A DNA stretch of 64,000 nt from a bacterium (GCA_016125045.1 WGML01000004.1:124001-188000), one strand, 5' to 3'; shown: positions 9,196-18,070, counted from the stretch's first letter. Translations and numbers: made by a program. The notes: a model not told the origin generated them from the sequence alone.

Positions 9196-9576
9196 ATGGG
9201 CCGGGGGCCAGGGACGAGTGAAGAGGTGGACGCCTATGTGGCGCGGGCGCCGGAGCCGGCGCGCGTGATCCTGTCGCGGGTGCGGGACCTCGCCCGACTG
9301 GTCGCGCCGGATGCAGAAGAGGTGATCAGCTACCAGATGCCCGCCCTCAAGGGCGCCGGGATGCTCGTCTATTTCGGCGCGTTCAAGCGGCATATCGGCA
9401 TGTTCCCGCCGATCGAGGGCGACCCAGCGCTGGAGGCGGAGCTGTCGCCCTTCCGCGGGCCGAAGGGAAACCTCGAATTCCCCTATTCGCAGGCGTTTCC
9501 CTACGACCTGGTGAAACGCATCATCGCGCTCAGGGTCGCGCAGGACGCGGTCAAGGCGCGGATGAAGGCGCGATGA
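9196..9576 (+). CDS. DUF1801 (YdhG-like) family protein
   Basis: Starting at ATG 9196 gives 126 residues: TSEEVDAYVARAPEPARVILSRVRDLARLVAPDAEEVISYQMPALK, then YFGAFKRHIGMFPP, and a C-terminal YSQAFPYDLVKRIIALR. This is the DUF1801/YdhG pattern. The ORF-track start at 9028 is out of frame with the overlapping CoA-transferase and unsupported. It begins 8 bases after that gene's stop. Function in the family is not established, and I see no catalytic motif. Confidence 0.75.
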   Translation: MGRGPGTSEEVDAYVARAPEPARVILSRVRDLARLVAPDAEEVISYQMPALKGAGMLVYFGAFKRHIGMFPPIEGDPALEAELSPFRGPKGNLEFPYSQAFPYDLVKRIIALRVAQDAVKARMKAR

Positions 9577-9692
9577 CGGGGTGAGTGTTTCGGACGCCTT
9601 CCGATCCGGCGCGGAACTTCCAAAAGAATAGAGGTATCAGATAGTTGAGGGCACCGACTTCATGTATTGCGTGAAGCGGGGCCGCGTCGTGC

Positions 9693-10103
9693 TCAGGTCC
9701 GCGCAGGCGCAGGGCCCGCGACGCGCACGATGATCTCGACCGCCCGCACGCGCGCCCCATCCGGGGTTGCGGGCAGGCCCTCGATCCGGATCGCTTCGCC
9801 GGGCACGTCGCTGAGTTCGCCGTGATCCTCGAAGAACAGGTGATGATGCTCGCTCGTATTGGTGTCGAACCAGGTGCGGTCGGCCTCGACGGTGATCCGC
9901 TTCATCAGGCCCGCCGCGACGAACTGGTTCAGCGTGTTGTAGACCGTGGCGAGCGATACGCGCAGGCCCGCGGCGCGCGCGAGGCGGGCGACATCATCGG
10001 CGGTCACATGCCGGTCGACGCCGTCGAGCAGCAGGGCGCCGATGGCGAGGCGTTTCGGCGTCGCGCGCAGGCCGGCGGATTGAAGGCGGTCGGCAAGGGC
10101 CAT
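9693..10103 (-). CDS. irr: Fur-superfamily regulator, Irr type
   Basis: Irr represses or activates iron and heme genes in alphaproteobacteria and is turned over when it binds heme. The 136-residue protein has the Fur winged helix with ATPKRLAIGALLL and recognition region SLATVYNTLNQFVAAGLMKRI. The WFDTNTSEHHHLFFEDHGEL segment is Irr-like, with the HHH heme/metal cluster. It lacks the CxxC pairs that bind structural zinc in Fur and PerR. The distinction from PerR rests on the DTNTSxHHH pattern and is likely but not proven. It has its own promoter with a palindrome (see 10141). Confidence 0.85.
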   Translation of the reverse strand: MALADRLQSAGLRATPKRLAIGALLLDGVDRHVTADDVARLARAAGLRVSLATVYNTLNQFVAAGLMKRITVEADRTWFDTNTSEHHHLFFEDHGELSDVPGEAIRIEGLPATPDGARVRAVEIIVRVAGPAPART

Positions 10104-10140
10104 CAGACTCTCTACAAGGGGTGCAGCAGCTCAACTCTAT

Positions 10141-10168
10141 ATTCTAGAATGCTTACAATTTGCGTCAA
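10141..10168 (-). promoter_or_regulatory. Candidate irr promoter with an ATTCTAGAAT palindrome
   Basis: Read on the minus strand there is a TTGACG box (10163-10168), a 16-base spacer, and TAGAAT (10141-10146), 38 bases from the irr ATG. The -10 hexamer lies inside a perfect 10-bp palindrome, ATTCTAGAAT (10141-10150). AT-rich palindromes with TTCTAGAA-like halves are typical of Fur-superfamily operators, so autoregulation is plausible. It is inferred from pattern only. Confidence 0.5.
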
Positions 10169-10291
10169 GGCCGGGGAGTATCACCGCCGGGCGCTGACGA
10201 GGCGGCGCAGGGGTCCGCGCCACTATCCAGCGGCTGCAAGTGCGCTAAGACAGGGGAAACGCCACCAAGAAACGATGCGGGGAGAGCGACC

Positions 10292-11509
10292 TTGACGACA
10301 GATACAAGCCAGGCCGGACCAGCCGGCGCGCGGCGTTCGACCGGCCCGCTCGCGGGAATCAGCGTCGTCGACCTCTCCACGGTGCTGCTCGGCCCATATG
10401 CGACGCAGATTCTGGGCGATCTCGGCGCAGACGTGATCAAGGTGGAAACCGGCCGCGGCGACATCATGCGTCATGCGGGGCCTGCGCCGGCCGACGGCAT
10501 GGGCGCGCTGTTCATGGCGGCCAACCGCAACAAGCGGTCGATCGTGCTCGATCTGAAGTCCGAACTCGGGGCCGAGGCGCTGCGCCGGCTGATCGCGAAA
10601 TCGGATGTGTTCTTCACCAATGTGCGGATGGACGGGCTGAAACGGCTCGGCTTCGGCCCGGAGGAGGTGAAGGCGCTGCGACCCGACGGGCTCTATGTGC
10701 ACTGCGCGGGATATGGCGCGAAGGGGCCGCTTGCGGGCAGTCCCGCCTATGACGACCTCATCCAGGCGGGTTCGGGCGTCGCCGAACTTCTCGCCATCCG
10801 GGAAGGCGGGCCGCCGAAATATCTGCCGTCCCTGGTGGCCGACAAGACCACGGGCCTGCACGCCGCCTATGCGACGCTCGCCGGGCTGTTCCATCGGGAG
10901 CGGACGGGCGAAGGGCAGTTCATCGAGGTTCCGATGTACGAGGTGTTCACCTCGTTCACGCTGATCGAAAACCTCTACGGGCACACCTTCATCCCTCCGA
11001 CGACGGGCGTCGCTTACAGCCGGTCTGTCAGCCCCAACCGCAAACCCTATGCGACCCTGGACGGCTATATCGGCGTGCTGCCCTATTCCGACGAGCAGTG
11101 GGCGACCTTCTTTGAACTCGGCGGGCGGCCGGGCGTCATGACCGAGGATCCGCGCTTCTCGACCTACAAGGCACGCACCGCCAATATCGATGCGCTCTAC
11201 GCCCTGGTGTCGGAGACGGTGGCGACCAAGACCTCGGCGGAGTGGCTGCGCCTCCTGGAGGAGGCCGACATTCCGGCCATGCGCTGCAATTCGCTGGCGG
11301 AGGTCGTCGATGACGCGCACCTGCGGGCGACGGGGCTGATCCATGAACGCGACCACCCGGCCTTCGGGCCCTATGTGGCGGTCGGGCCGCCGGTCAATTT
11401 CGATGCAACCCCATCCGACATCCGCCGCGAGCCGCCGGGGCTTGGGGAACATACGGCGGAAATCCTCGCCGAGCTTGGCCTGTCCGCGGCTTCGGACCGG
11501 TCAAGCTGA
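10292..11509 (+). CDS. CaiB/BaiF family (type III) CoA-transferase
   Basis: The protein would move CoA between carboxylic acids, as formyl-CoA transferase or carnitine CoA-transferase do. Family blocks are GPLAGISVVDLSTVLLGPYATQILGDLGADVIKVE, NRNKRSIVLDLKSE and the catalytic Asp region GSPAYDDLIQAGSGV. I prefer the TTG at 10292, which has a GGGGAGAG ribosome site and gives 405 residues, the normal length. The track start at 10160 adds 44 residues without resemblance. The acyl substrate cannot be named from sequence. It is divergent from irr. Confidence 0.85.
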   Translation: MTTDTSQAGPAGARRSTGPLAGISVVDLSTVLLGPYATQILGDLGADVIKVETGRGDIMRHAGPAPADGMGALFMAANRNKRSIVLDLKSELGAEALRRLIAKSDVFFTNVRMDGLKRLGFGPEEVKALRPDGLYVHCAGYGAKGPLAGSPAYDDLIQAGSGVAELLAIREGGPPKYLPSLVADKTTGLHAAYATLAGLFHRERTGEGQFIEVPMYEVFTSFTLIENLYGHTFIPPTTGVAYSRSVSPNRKPYATLDGYIGVLPYSDEQWATFFELGGRPGVMTEDPRFSTYKARTANIDALYALVSETVATKTSAEWLRLLEEADIPAMRCNSLAEVVDDAHLRATGLIHERDHPAFGPYVAVGPPVNFDATPSDIRREPPGLGEHTAEILAELGLSAASDRSS

Positions 11510-11594
11510 ACGTCCGGCGCCAAGACGATTTACCATATGCCCCCCATGGGCGTAACGTAGCTCCACCTACAACACGATCTCGGGGAGATGAGAG

Positions 11595-12248
11595 ATGACT
11601 TTCAAGGCAGGACTGGTTTGCGCGGCGGCGATCATGGCCGCGGGATGCGCCGCGACGCCCACCACCGGCGGCGCGCCGCTGTTCACCGGCGGAAACGTTC
11701 AGGCGGTGGCCAATATGGCGATCCCCGGCGGCTGTCCGACGTCGAGCACGCTGACCAGCAGCATCACGGCGGTCTGCCGCGGGGTCGACCTTGCCTCGCT
11801 CGCCCTCAACCGCTCGTCGCGGCCGCAATTCAACTATGCCGAGAACGACGATTTCGACCTTCAGCTCAATGCGTCGATGAAGGGTGGCGTTCCGACGATC
11901 AAGGCGATCACGCCCGCGAGCGAGTCCCTCACCGTCGCCGAGCTTGAGGCGGCGACCGTGCCCTCGGCCGACAGCCCGCGCCTCTCTTTCTGGCTCGCCA
12001 AGATCCGCGCGACCGGCGGCCAGAATCTCGTCTGCCAGGAGGAGACCGACGGGGCCGAGAGCGCCTTCGCCTGGATGGTCGCCAGCATGGCGGCGGACTG
12101 GCTGACCGACTGGCTGACCTACAAGCCGGCCGAAGCCTATCACTCGATCGTCTATGTTCGCCCGATCGAAGGGACGGAGGAGCTTCGCGTCGTGCGCACC
12201 GAGTTCCTCAGCCGGGCGTCAAACCCGAACCCGGTCTGCCCGGCCTAG
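11595..12248 (+). CDS. Predicted lipoprotein of unknown function
   Basis: The 217-residue protein starts MTFKAGLVCAAAIMAAGCAAT; a lipobox (MAAGC) puts the acylated Cys at about residue 18, so it should be anchored to a membrane. A GGGAGATGAGAG ribosome site supports the start. Beyond the signal I recognise no family. There is a WMVASMAADWLTDWLTYKPAEAYHSIVYVRPIE segment near the C-terminus. It is convergent with the RyR operon, 50 bases from that operon's last stop, so it probably is not part of it. Confidence 0.7.
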   Translation: MTFKAGLVCAAAIMAAGCAATPTTGGAPLFTGGNVQAVANMAIPGGCPTSSTLTSSITAVCRGVDLASLALNRSSRPQFNYAENDDFDLQLNASMKGGVPTIKAITPASESLTVAELEAATVPSADSPRLSFWLAKIRATGGQNLVCQEETDGAESAFAWMVASMAADWLTDWLTYKPAEAYHSIVYVRPIEGTEELRVVRTEFLSRASNPNPVCPA

Positions 12249-12298
12249 GGACAGCGGGCTTCTCGACCTGTCCCTGCGTCCCGGGGGGGCGTTGACGC

Positions 12299-12718
12299 CT
12301 AGCGCGTCTTCGCCTTCGCGGGCGACGCGGCGTCCGGCGCGAGCGAGAGCACGACCGCCGCGACGAGCGTGTCCTTCTGGCGTTCGACCTCCGGCAGATC
12401 CTCGTAGGGGATGAGGAGGGGATGGGTTTTCTTCTTGCCGTCCTTCACCTTGCCGTAGCGCCAGCCGTTCGCGAGCTTTTCGTCCGCCCACTGGTCATGC
12501 TGGGCCGACGCCGGCGCCTTGCGGTGCGCGAGACGCCACACGACGGCCTCGCGTGAGGCCGTCTTCATCCACGCCGGAGCGCGCGACCAGGGCGGGGCCG
12601 CCTCCTGGCCGTTCGCCATCTGCCAGGCGCGCACCGCCTCGTGCATCACGCGCGCGATGCGGGTGATCTCCGGAGCGGGGTCGGGCGCGGGCGATCGAGG
12701 GGGCTTCTGGGTCGGCAT
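12299..12718 (-). CDS. Small RyR-domain protein
   Basis: The frame is started at MPTQKPPRSPAPD (12718), giving 139 residues; the 385-residue track ORF is an overextension into the neighbour. The C-terminal half carries a ryanodine receptor (RyR) domain: HDQWADEKLANGWRYG, then THPLLIPYEDLPEVERQKD at about residues 73-120. The N-terminus is Pro-rich. The same signature closes the divergent membrane protein at 18071. In bacteria, RyR domains are found next to signalling and conflict genes and have been proposed to bind ligands. It lies 53 bases after the double-protease gene, in a probable operon. Confidence 0.75.
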   Translation of the reverse strand: MPTQKPPRSPAPDPAPEITRIARVMHEAVRAWQMANGQEAAPPWSRAPAWMKTASREAVVWRLAHRKAPASAQHDQWADEKLANGWRYGKVKDGKKKTHPLLIPYEDLPEVERQKDTLVAAVVLSLAPDAASPAKAKTR

Positions 12719-12771
12719 GGGCGCACGCCTTTTGCGGCGGAGGGGTGAGGGACTGCGGCGAGCGTGGGCGG

Positions 12772-15700
12772 TCAGGCCATCGCGCCGGAGCTGAGCATGT
12801 CGTCGGCTTCCTGTTTCCAGGCGCTGATCTGGGCGAACATCGCGGGGTCGATCCATGGCCCGGAATTCGCCTGACCGAGCGCCATGGGCGTCGAGGCCTT
12901 GCCATAGGCATGGACGCCGATCGCGACCGGCGTCGGCGACGACACCGGATCGTGCAGATAGATCGGCGCGCCCGACTGTCCGGCGGTCGTGTCGGTCGCA
13001 TAGAACACGCGGTTCTGCTGCACCCCGATCACCGGCGCGCGATGGTGCCAGAGCTGGGAGGCCTGAACCGGCGGCAGCGGCCGGCCGGACGGGTCTTTCG
13101 CCTGTTCGATTTTCTCGCCGGGATAGCCGGTGACGTGAACCCAGGCGGACTGCAGCTGTTCGGGCGGCCGGGAGGCGAGGCCGAACCAGCCGAGCTTGCG
13201 GCCGATCGGCTTGTCGAGAAAAATCGCCCCGACGTCGAAGGCGAAGTCGAAAGTCGACGCCCACTGGTCCGTCATGTGGATGCGTGCGGCGTTCATCACG
13301 CCATAAGGGGGCTCTTCGGCGCCATTGAGGCCGAAGATCACGTCGATCCGGTCCGGCGGCGCGCGCCGCTCCTTCGGGAACACGCAGTGTCCGGCGGTCA
13401 GGATCAGGTTCGGGCTGACGAGGAAGCCGGTGCCGACCGAGAGGCGCTGGCCCCAATAGCCGCGCAGCGCGCAGATCATCCGCCAGGGGGCGAAATGCGT
13501 GTCGAAGATGCGCACGCGGCTGTCGATCCCGATGATGCTCTCATTGCCCGAGGCGAGAATCTCCTGTTGCGAGGCCACCCCTTCGCGAAGCACCTCCCGG
13601 ATGATCGACGACGCGCCGAGCGTCGGATCGCCGATCGATCCGGGCCAGAACAGGGATGGCGGCGCCGGGGTTGGTTCCGGCGGGGCGGGCGGCGCCGCGC
13701 CAAGCGTGATGCTCTTCCCGATCGGGGAGGCGGCCCGGGGCGGCGGAGCTGGCGCCGGAGCTGGGGCCGGGGCCGGCGGCGGGGGTGGCGTCGGTGCGGG
13801 TGACGTGGTCGTCGCCCCCGGCTCGGGAAGCGCCCATGGCGGCGTCCCGGTGATCCCTCCTGTAGGGGGCTGCGAGCCGGCGACGGGCGTCGTGGGCGCC
13901 GGAGCGGGAGAGGGGGCGGGCGACGCCGGCGCGCCTGCGCCCGTCGATGCCGCGGCGTCCTTGAGGACTTTGAATCCACGGCGAAGCAAGCGCCACTGGC
14001 GGTTGAAGGCGTCGTTGACGCTCAGCGATTCCTGCTCGCTCTCCGCTTCGTCCAGTGTTTGCGCGATCGCCGCGCGGATGCTCTCGATCCAGATGCCCTG
14101 ATTGGCGGCGTATTCGCCGCTCTTGTAGGGCAGGCGCGGCAGGTTCGGCAGGCCGCGATGATGCACGCCGATCAGCTGGAATTTGTTGAAGTCGAACACC
14201 GGACTGCCGGAACTTCCGCCGAGCGTCGGCGCCTTGTAGTGCATGCGCACCGGTTCGGGCGAGGCGGAGAACCCCGCGCCGACGCTCTCGCCGTTCGCCG
14301 ACAGGGCGGGCTTTGCGTCATGGTCGAGCAGGATGTTGTCCGCGAACGAGAAGGACAGCGGTCCACCCATCGGATAGCCGATCACATAGACCCGGCCGAT
14401 GCCGTCGTCAGACTCGCAGCGCTGCGGCAGGGCGTCTTGCGCGTAGACGTCGAGCGGTCTGGCCGACTGGGGAAGCGGGCCCTTCGGTTTCAGAATGGTC
14501 ACATCGTGCGCCTGATCCTCGGACTCCCAGATGATGTCTTCGAATTCGACGCGGATTTCCTGGTCGTTCTCCGGGTTCACGAACACCGCTTCGCAGTTCT
14601 GGAAGCGCTGGCTCATCCGGTTCGGCCGGGACGAGATGACATGGTTGTTGGTGACGATGACCGGGTCGTCGCCCCAGCTGTCGTGGAACACCTTGCCGTG
14701 CACCGCGAAGGCGGTTCCGATCGCGCGGCGCTGGCCGTTCATGTAGCAGTCGATGCGGCAGACGGCGGTCGCGCGCTCGAGGCCGGTGCGCAGGAGCTGG
14801 ACAGCGAACGGGGCGTTGTTCGCGAAGATCTGCTCGTAGCCCTTGGGGTCCTCGGCGACCGCCTTCCCCATGCCGGGGGCCGGGGCTTCCGGCGTCGCGC
14901 TGCGGCGGACCTTGTCCTTCTGGAGTTCGGCCTCGATCATCTCCGAATCCTTGACGATCAGCGCCGCCTCGCTGGCGCTGACGTGGATTTCGGTGGTCTC
15001 GCGGGTTTCTGGCGTGTCCCCGCCTGCGGCTTTCATCTTGGTGATGAGCGCGGTCTTCAGCACTCGGACCGGGGCGCCCTCGACCTCATGCCGCCCGTCG
15101 AGGCCCCAGATCTCCTCAAGCTGGCGCAGCGCGGCGTTGAGCTGGAACAGGCTGACCTCGGGACGGAACACGAAATTGGCGTAGGACTTCGCCGCCTCGG
15201 CGAACTTCCCCTGATAGATCTGCGTCTCGCCAAGCGTCGCCCAGGACCAGGCGTCGGGCGTGCCGTCCACGGCGTTCAGAATGTCGCGGGCGAGCGCGTT
15301 GAGGTCCGCTCCGGGCACGGGATTGCCCTCGATCTCGGCGCGGCGGGCGACCGAGAGCGCGTTCACGCCATAATAGGCGGTGGAAGCCGATTGCTCGATC
15401 GACCACACCTGCGAATAGGCGCGGTAGCTCTTGTGGAGATAGGTCTCCCGCAGCGCCTCATCGAGCGGCGGAGTGGCCTTTATCCCGTCGGCGAACAGTT
15501 GCTTGTAGATGCGGCCAAGCGCGGAGAGCCCGTCCCGTCCGGCGTTGGTCGTCGGTCCCTGGGCCGCGAGCGGCGTTGCAAGCGCGAGCGCCGCCTCGTG
15601 CACGCCGAGTTCGATCAGCGCCTGGATTTCCCAGCGTTTCATGTCGAGCCGCTGCTGCAGCCGCTTGCGCCGGACCGTCAGCGCCTGAAGCTTCGCCGCG

Positions 15701-16194
15701 TCTCCGGCCTGCTTCGCCGTGGCGATGTCCGCGTCCAGCCCTTCCGTGTCGAAACGGGTCTCGCCCGGCGTGTTGAGTTCGGAGGTGAGGATGTAGAGGT
15801 CGTCGAACGCCCGGTTCTCGCGCAGCATCTTGCCGAAGCCGTGCAGCGCATCCAGCCCGTCCGCGCCGAGTTCGCGGGCGCGCGCGATGATCCGCAAGAG
15901 CGCCGACAGGGTCGGGCTGGTGTCGGCCTTCCAGAGGACGGGCACGAGCTGCTTCAGGTCAGCGCTCAGCGCCTCGATTTCGGCCTCGGGCGCGGCCGGA
16001 GCCGCCGTACCGGATGCGTTGAGAGCCATGGAACGGGCGGAAGGGGCCGGCGCGACGGCGGGCGCGGCAGCTTCGGGGGCCTGAGCTTCGGGGGCCTGAG
16101 CTTCAGGCGCGGCCGTATCGGGCGCCGCGTTCGGGTCGGCGGGGGTCGGGTCGGCGTCGCTCGGGTTCGGTTGGGTCGGGAGATGATCGGTCAT
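12772..16194 (-). CDS. Large protein: TPR/TRAFs-binding-like region plus two trypsin-fold protease domains
   Basis: The start MTDHLPTQPNPSD at 16194 follows an AGAGGAGGAGAG site, giving 1140 residues. Residues about 20-50 are a P/A/E-rich tail with AQAPE repeats. Residues about 60-400 are helical, with a YYGVNALSVARRAE segment like TRAFs-binding/TPR domains. Protease 1 has the triad His in VTNNHVI (about 518), Asp in HDVTILKP (563) and Ser in GGSSGSPVF (660). A Pro-rich linker follows at about 778-838. Protease 2 has TAGHC (932), FDVGAIF (989) and TAGQSGAPI (1073). No signal peptide is seen, so it appears cytoplasmic. It is 17 bases after the GH108 gene. Confidence 0.82.
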   Translation of the reverse strand: MTDHLPTQPNPSDADPTPADPNAAPDTAAPEAQAPEAQAPEAAAPAVAPAPSARSMALNASGTAAPAAPEAEIEALSADLKQLVPVLWKADTSPTLSALLRIIARARELGADGLDALHGFGKMLRENRAFDDLYILTSELNTPGETRFDTEGLDADIATAKQAGDAAKLQALTVRRKRLQQRLDMKRWEIQALIELGVHEAALALATPLAAQGPTTNAGRDGLSALGRIYKQLFADGIKATPPLDEALRETYLHKSYRAYSQVWSIEQSASTAYYGVNALSVARRAEIEGNPVPGADLNALARDILNAVDGTPDAWSWATLGETQIYQGKFAEAAKSYANFVFRPEVSLFQLNAALRQLEEIWGLDGRHEVEGAPVRVLKTALITKMKAAGGDTPETRETTEIHVSASEAALIVKDSEMIEAELQKDKVRRSATPEAPAPGMGKAVAEDPKGYEQIFANNAPFAVQLLRTGLERATAVCRIDCYMNGQRRAIGTAFAVHGKVFHDSWGDDPVIVTNNHVISSRPNRMSQRFQNCEAVFVNPENDQEIRVEFEDIIWESEDQAHDVTILKPKGPLPQSARPLDVYAQDALPQRCESDDGIGRVYVIGYPMGGPLSFSFADNILLDHDAKPALSANGESVGAGFSASPEPVRMHYKAPTLGGSSGSPVFDFNKFQLIGVHHRGLPNLPRLPYKSGEYAANQGIWIESIRAAIAQTLDEAESEQESLSVNDAFNRQWRLLRRGFKVLKDAAASTGAGAPASPAPSPAPAPTTPVAGSQPPTGGITGTPPWALPEPGATTTSPAPTPPPPPAPAPAPAPAPPPRAASPIGKSITLGAAPPAPPEPTPAPPSLFWPGSIGDPTLGASSIIREVLREGVASQQEILASGNESIIGIDSRVRIFDTHFAPWRMICALRGYWGQRLSVGTGFLVSPNLILTAGHCVFPKERRAPPDRIDVIFGLNGAEEPPYGVMNAARIHMTDQWASTFDFAFDVGAIFLDKPIGRKLGWFGLASRPPEQLQSAWVHVTGYPGEKIEQAKDPSGRPLPPVQASQLWHHRAPVIGVQQNRVFYATDTTAGQSGAPIYLHDPVSSPTPVAIGVHAYGKASTPMALGQANSGPWIDPAMFAQISAWKQEADDMLSSGAMA

Positions 16195-16211
16195 CGCGGC
16201 TCTCCTCCTCT

Positions 16212-17906
16212 TCAGACGGCTGCGGCGGGGGCGGCCGTAGGCGGCGACCATCGGCTGAAATCAGGCGCGGCGGCCTGGAGCGGAACCCAGTCGGCGTCCG
16301 CTGCGGATGCGGCGGGCGCGCCGCCCTCGAGCAGCGCCTGGAGCGTGGAGCGCAGGCTGCTCACGCGCTTTAACCATCCGCGCAGGAACACGCCCTGTGA
16401 CGGGTTCATCTCGACGAGGCGGCGGTAGAACGTCTCCCGCCGGTCGAGGAAAGCCTGAACCAGCCCGGGCATGTCCGAGCCGGCGCTGAGCACGCGCTTC
16501 TGGGTGGATTCGCCCCACAGCCCGTCGACCGCGAGGTCGGGCGTGCCGACGCACTGCTGCAACATGCGGATGGCGGGCTGCACCCCATGGTTCACGGCGG
16601 CGTCGAACACCGCGATCGCGATCGCCTCTCCCGGCATGTCCTGGCACCGGGCGGGGACCCAATAACCCTGGCGATAGATCTCCGCGATTTCGTCCGGGGT
16701 GATGTCCTTGACGCTGCGGATCGCCGCCTTCTTCTTCTTGCGGTAGGCGTCATAGGTCGCCTGGGTCACGCCCCGGTTGGTCGCGCGACCGGGGTCCTTC
16801 GGGTGGTTCACATAGCCGCCCTCATGTTCGAGCACGAGTTCGAGCGCCCGCGCGAACACGCCCTCCGACACCCCCATCGAACCCATCCGTCCGCTGAGGC
16901 CGGCCGGCAGGGTGAAGCTCTCCGCGGCGGCGGCCGGGGACGTCATCATGAGTTCGAGCGACTCCGCCATGTCGCCGGGGTCCTCCATCGTCGTGAAGCT
17001 CTCCGTCTGCGCCATCACGGAGGAGAATTTCCGTTCCGCCGCCTCGACCAGCCGCTGGGCGTCCGCGCGCGTGAGGTCGGGTGAGGTCACGGCGGTCACG
17101 CGGAAATAGTCGACCGCGCCGGCGACGTCCTGCTGGGCGAGGGCCGCCTCGCGGATCCGCCGCCACGCCTGATTGAGATCGGGCAGCGTCATCCAGTCCG
17201 GGCGCGTCTCCTCGCCGACGAAATCGAGCACGAGATAAGGCGCCTTGATCGGGCCGTCGGCGTTGCGCAGCGCATAACCGCCTTCATCGAAGCGCAGCCC
17301 CTTGGTGTCGACCGACGCGTCCATCAGCACGTAGCGGCCGGTCGCGATCGGCGATGTCAGCGTGGTGTTGATCGCGCCGAGCGCGCGCAGCTTGTCTGCG
17401 TCGAGCAGCGCATCGAGGCTCTGCTTGATCCGGTCAACGGTCTGCACGCCCATGCTCACAGCGCCGGCGATCGGCGCCGCCGCTGAGAAGAACGCCGCCG
17501 CCGGGGACGCCGCGATTTCCGACGCCACGTTGAGAGCGCCCGCCAGATAGTCCTTCTTGCGGATCTGCCCGAGCGTGAAATCGATCGTCACCTGCTCGCG
17601 GGCGATCAGCCGCGGCGTCAGCTGGAGATTGACAACGTGCGCGGTGCTGGCCCCGCCGAAGTCCGGCCGCTCCTCGCTGGTGTTCGGAAACAGACCGCAG
17701 AGCGTCTGTTCACCGTCGAAGGTGAAATGCTTGAGCGCCGCCCAGACCACCGGTGCATATTTCGATGTGCTGAAGAAACCCGACGGCGTGTTTACCGCCA
17801 CGAGCCAGACCGAAAGATAGTCCTGCTCCGGGCGCAGCGGCGGGCCCCGCTCGCCGATCTGAGTGAGCCGGTAGCCCGAGGCGGTCGTGCGTCTTCCCCT
17901 CGCCAT
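16212..17906 (-). CDS. Unrecognised N-terminal region fused to GH108 muramidase and peptidoglycan-binding domain
   Basis: The 564-residue protein carries a GH108 lysozyme-like domain from about residue 345: LELVLEHEGGYVNHPKDPGRATNRGVTQATY, with the catalytic Glu in HEGGY (about 361), then YRQGYWVPARCQDMPGEAIAIAVFDAAVNHG. The C-terminal VDGLWGESTQKRVL and RRETFYRRLVEMNPSQGVFLRGWLKRV match the peptidoglycan-binding domain of the family. GH108 proteins usually occur as short phage-type lysins; here about 340 residues of unrecognised sequence precede it, with an Ala-rich hydrophobic stretch (AASPAAAFFSAAAPIAGAVSM). No Sec signal is visible. It heads the minus-strand operon with the double protease and RyR genes. 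Confidence 0.75.
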   Translation of the reverse strand: MARGRRTTASGYRLTQIGERGPPLRPEQDYLSVWLVAVNTPSGFFSTSKYAPVVWAALKHFTFDGEQTLCGLFPNTSEERPDFGGASTAHVVNLQLTPRLIAREQVTIDFTLGQIRKKDYLAGALNVASEIAASPAAAFFSAAAPIAGAVSMGVQTVDRIKQSLDALLDADKLRALGAINTTLTSPIATGRYVLMDASVDTKGLRFDEGGYALRNADGPIKAPYLVLDFVGEETRPDWMTLPDLNQAWRRIREAALAQQDVAGAVDYFRVTAVTSPDLTRADAQRLVEAAERKFSSVMAQTESFTTMEDPGDMAESLELMMTSPAAAAESFTLPAGLSGRMGSMGVSEGVFARALELVLEHEGGYVNHPKDPGRATNRGVTQATYDAYRKKKKAAIRSVKDITPDEIAEIYRQGYWVPARCQDMPGEAIAIAVFDAAVNHGVQPAIRMLQQCVGTPDLAVDGLWGESTQKRVLSAGSDMPGLVQAFLDRRETFYRRLVEMNPSQGVFLRGWLKRVSSLRSTLQALLEGGAPAASAADADWVPLQAAAPDFSRWSPPTAAPAAAV

Positions 17907-17929
17907 GGCGTCTTCCCCTTCGCCTTGCT

Positions 17930-17942
17930 TAACACTGTGTTA
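17930..17942. promoter_or_regulatory. Perfect 13-bp palindrome in the divergent intergenic region
   Basis: TAACAC-T-GTGTTA is a perfect inverted repeat 24 bases upstream of the GH108-fusion start and about 129 bases upstream of the TrkA/RyR start. Its size and position fit a dimeric repressor operator controlling one or both units. No regulator gene lies in the locus, so a controlling protein would act in trans. Confidence 0.45.
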
Positions 17943-18070
17943 GCATGTGGTTTCGGGACCGAGTAGGTCGAACGGCGCCGGTTCACTGCATCAGCCGGCA
18001 TTTTTTGGCGGTTTGCGCTCGATCTTCCGGGGCATTCGTCCGATTGTTCCGGTTCGGGGAGGATCATCTC

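Noticed and set aside
12719-13456. 385-residue version of the small RyR protein (track ORF 12299..13456)
   Set aside because: The upstream 246 residues are a shadow frame of the protease gene; the start at 12718 leaves the RyR protein intact.
14059-16428. 789-residue plus-strand ORF across the double-protease gene
   Set aside because: Antisense shadow of the protease gene with Arg/Gly-rich composition and no family resemblance.
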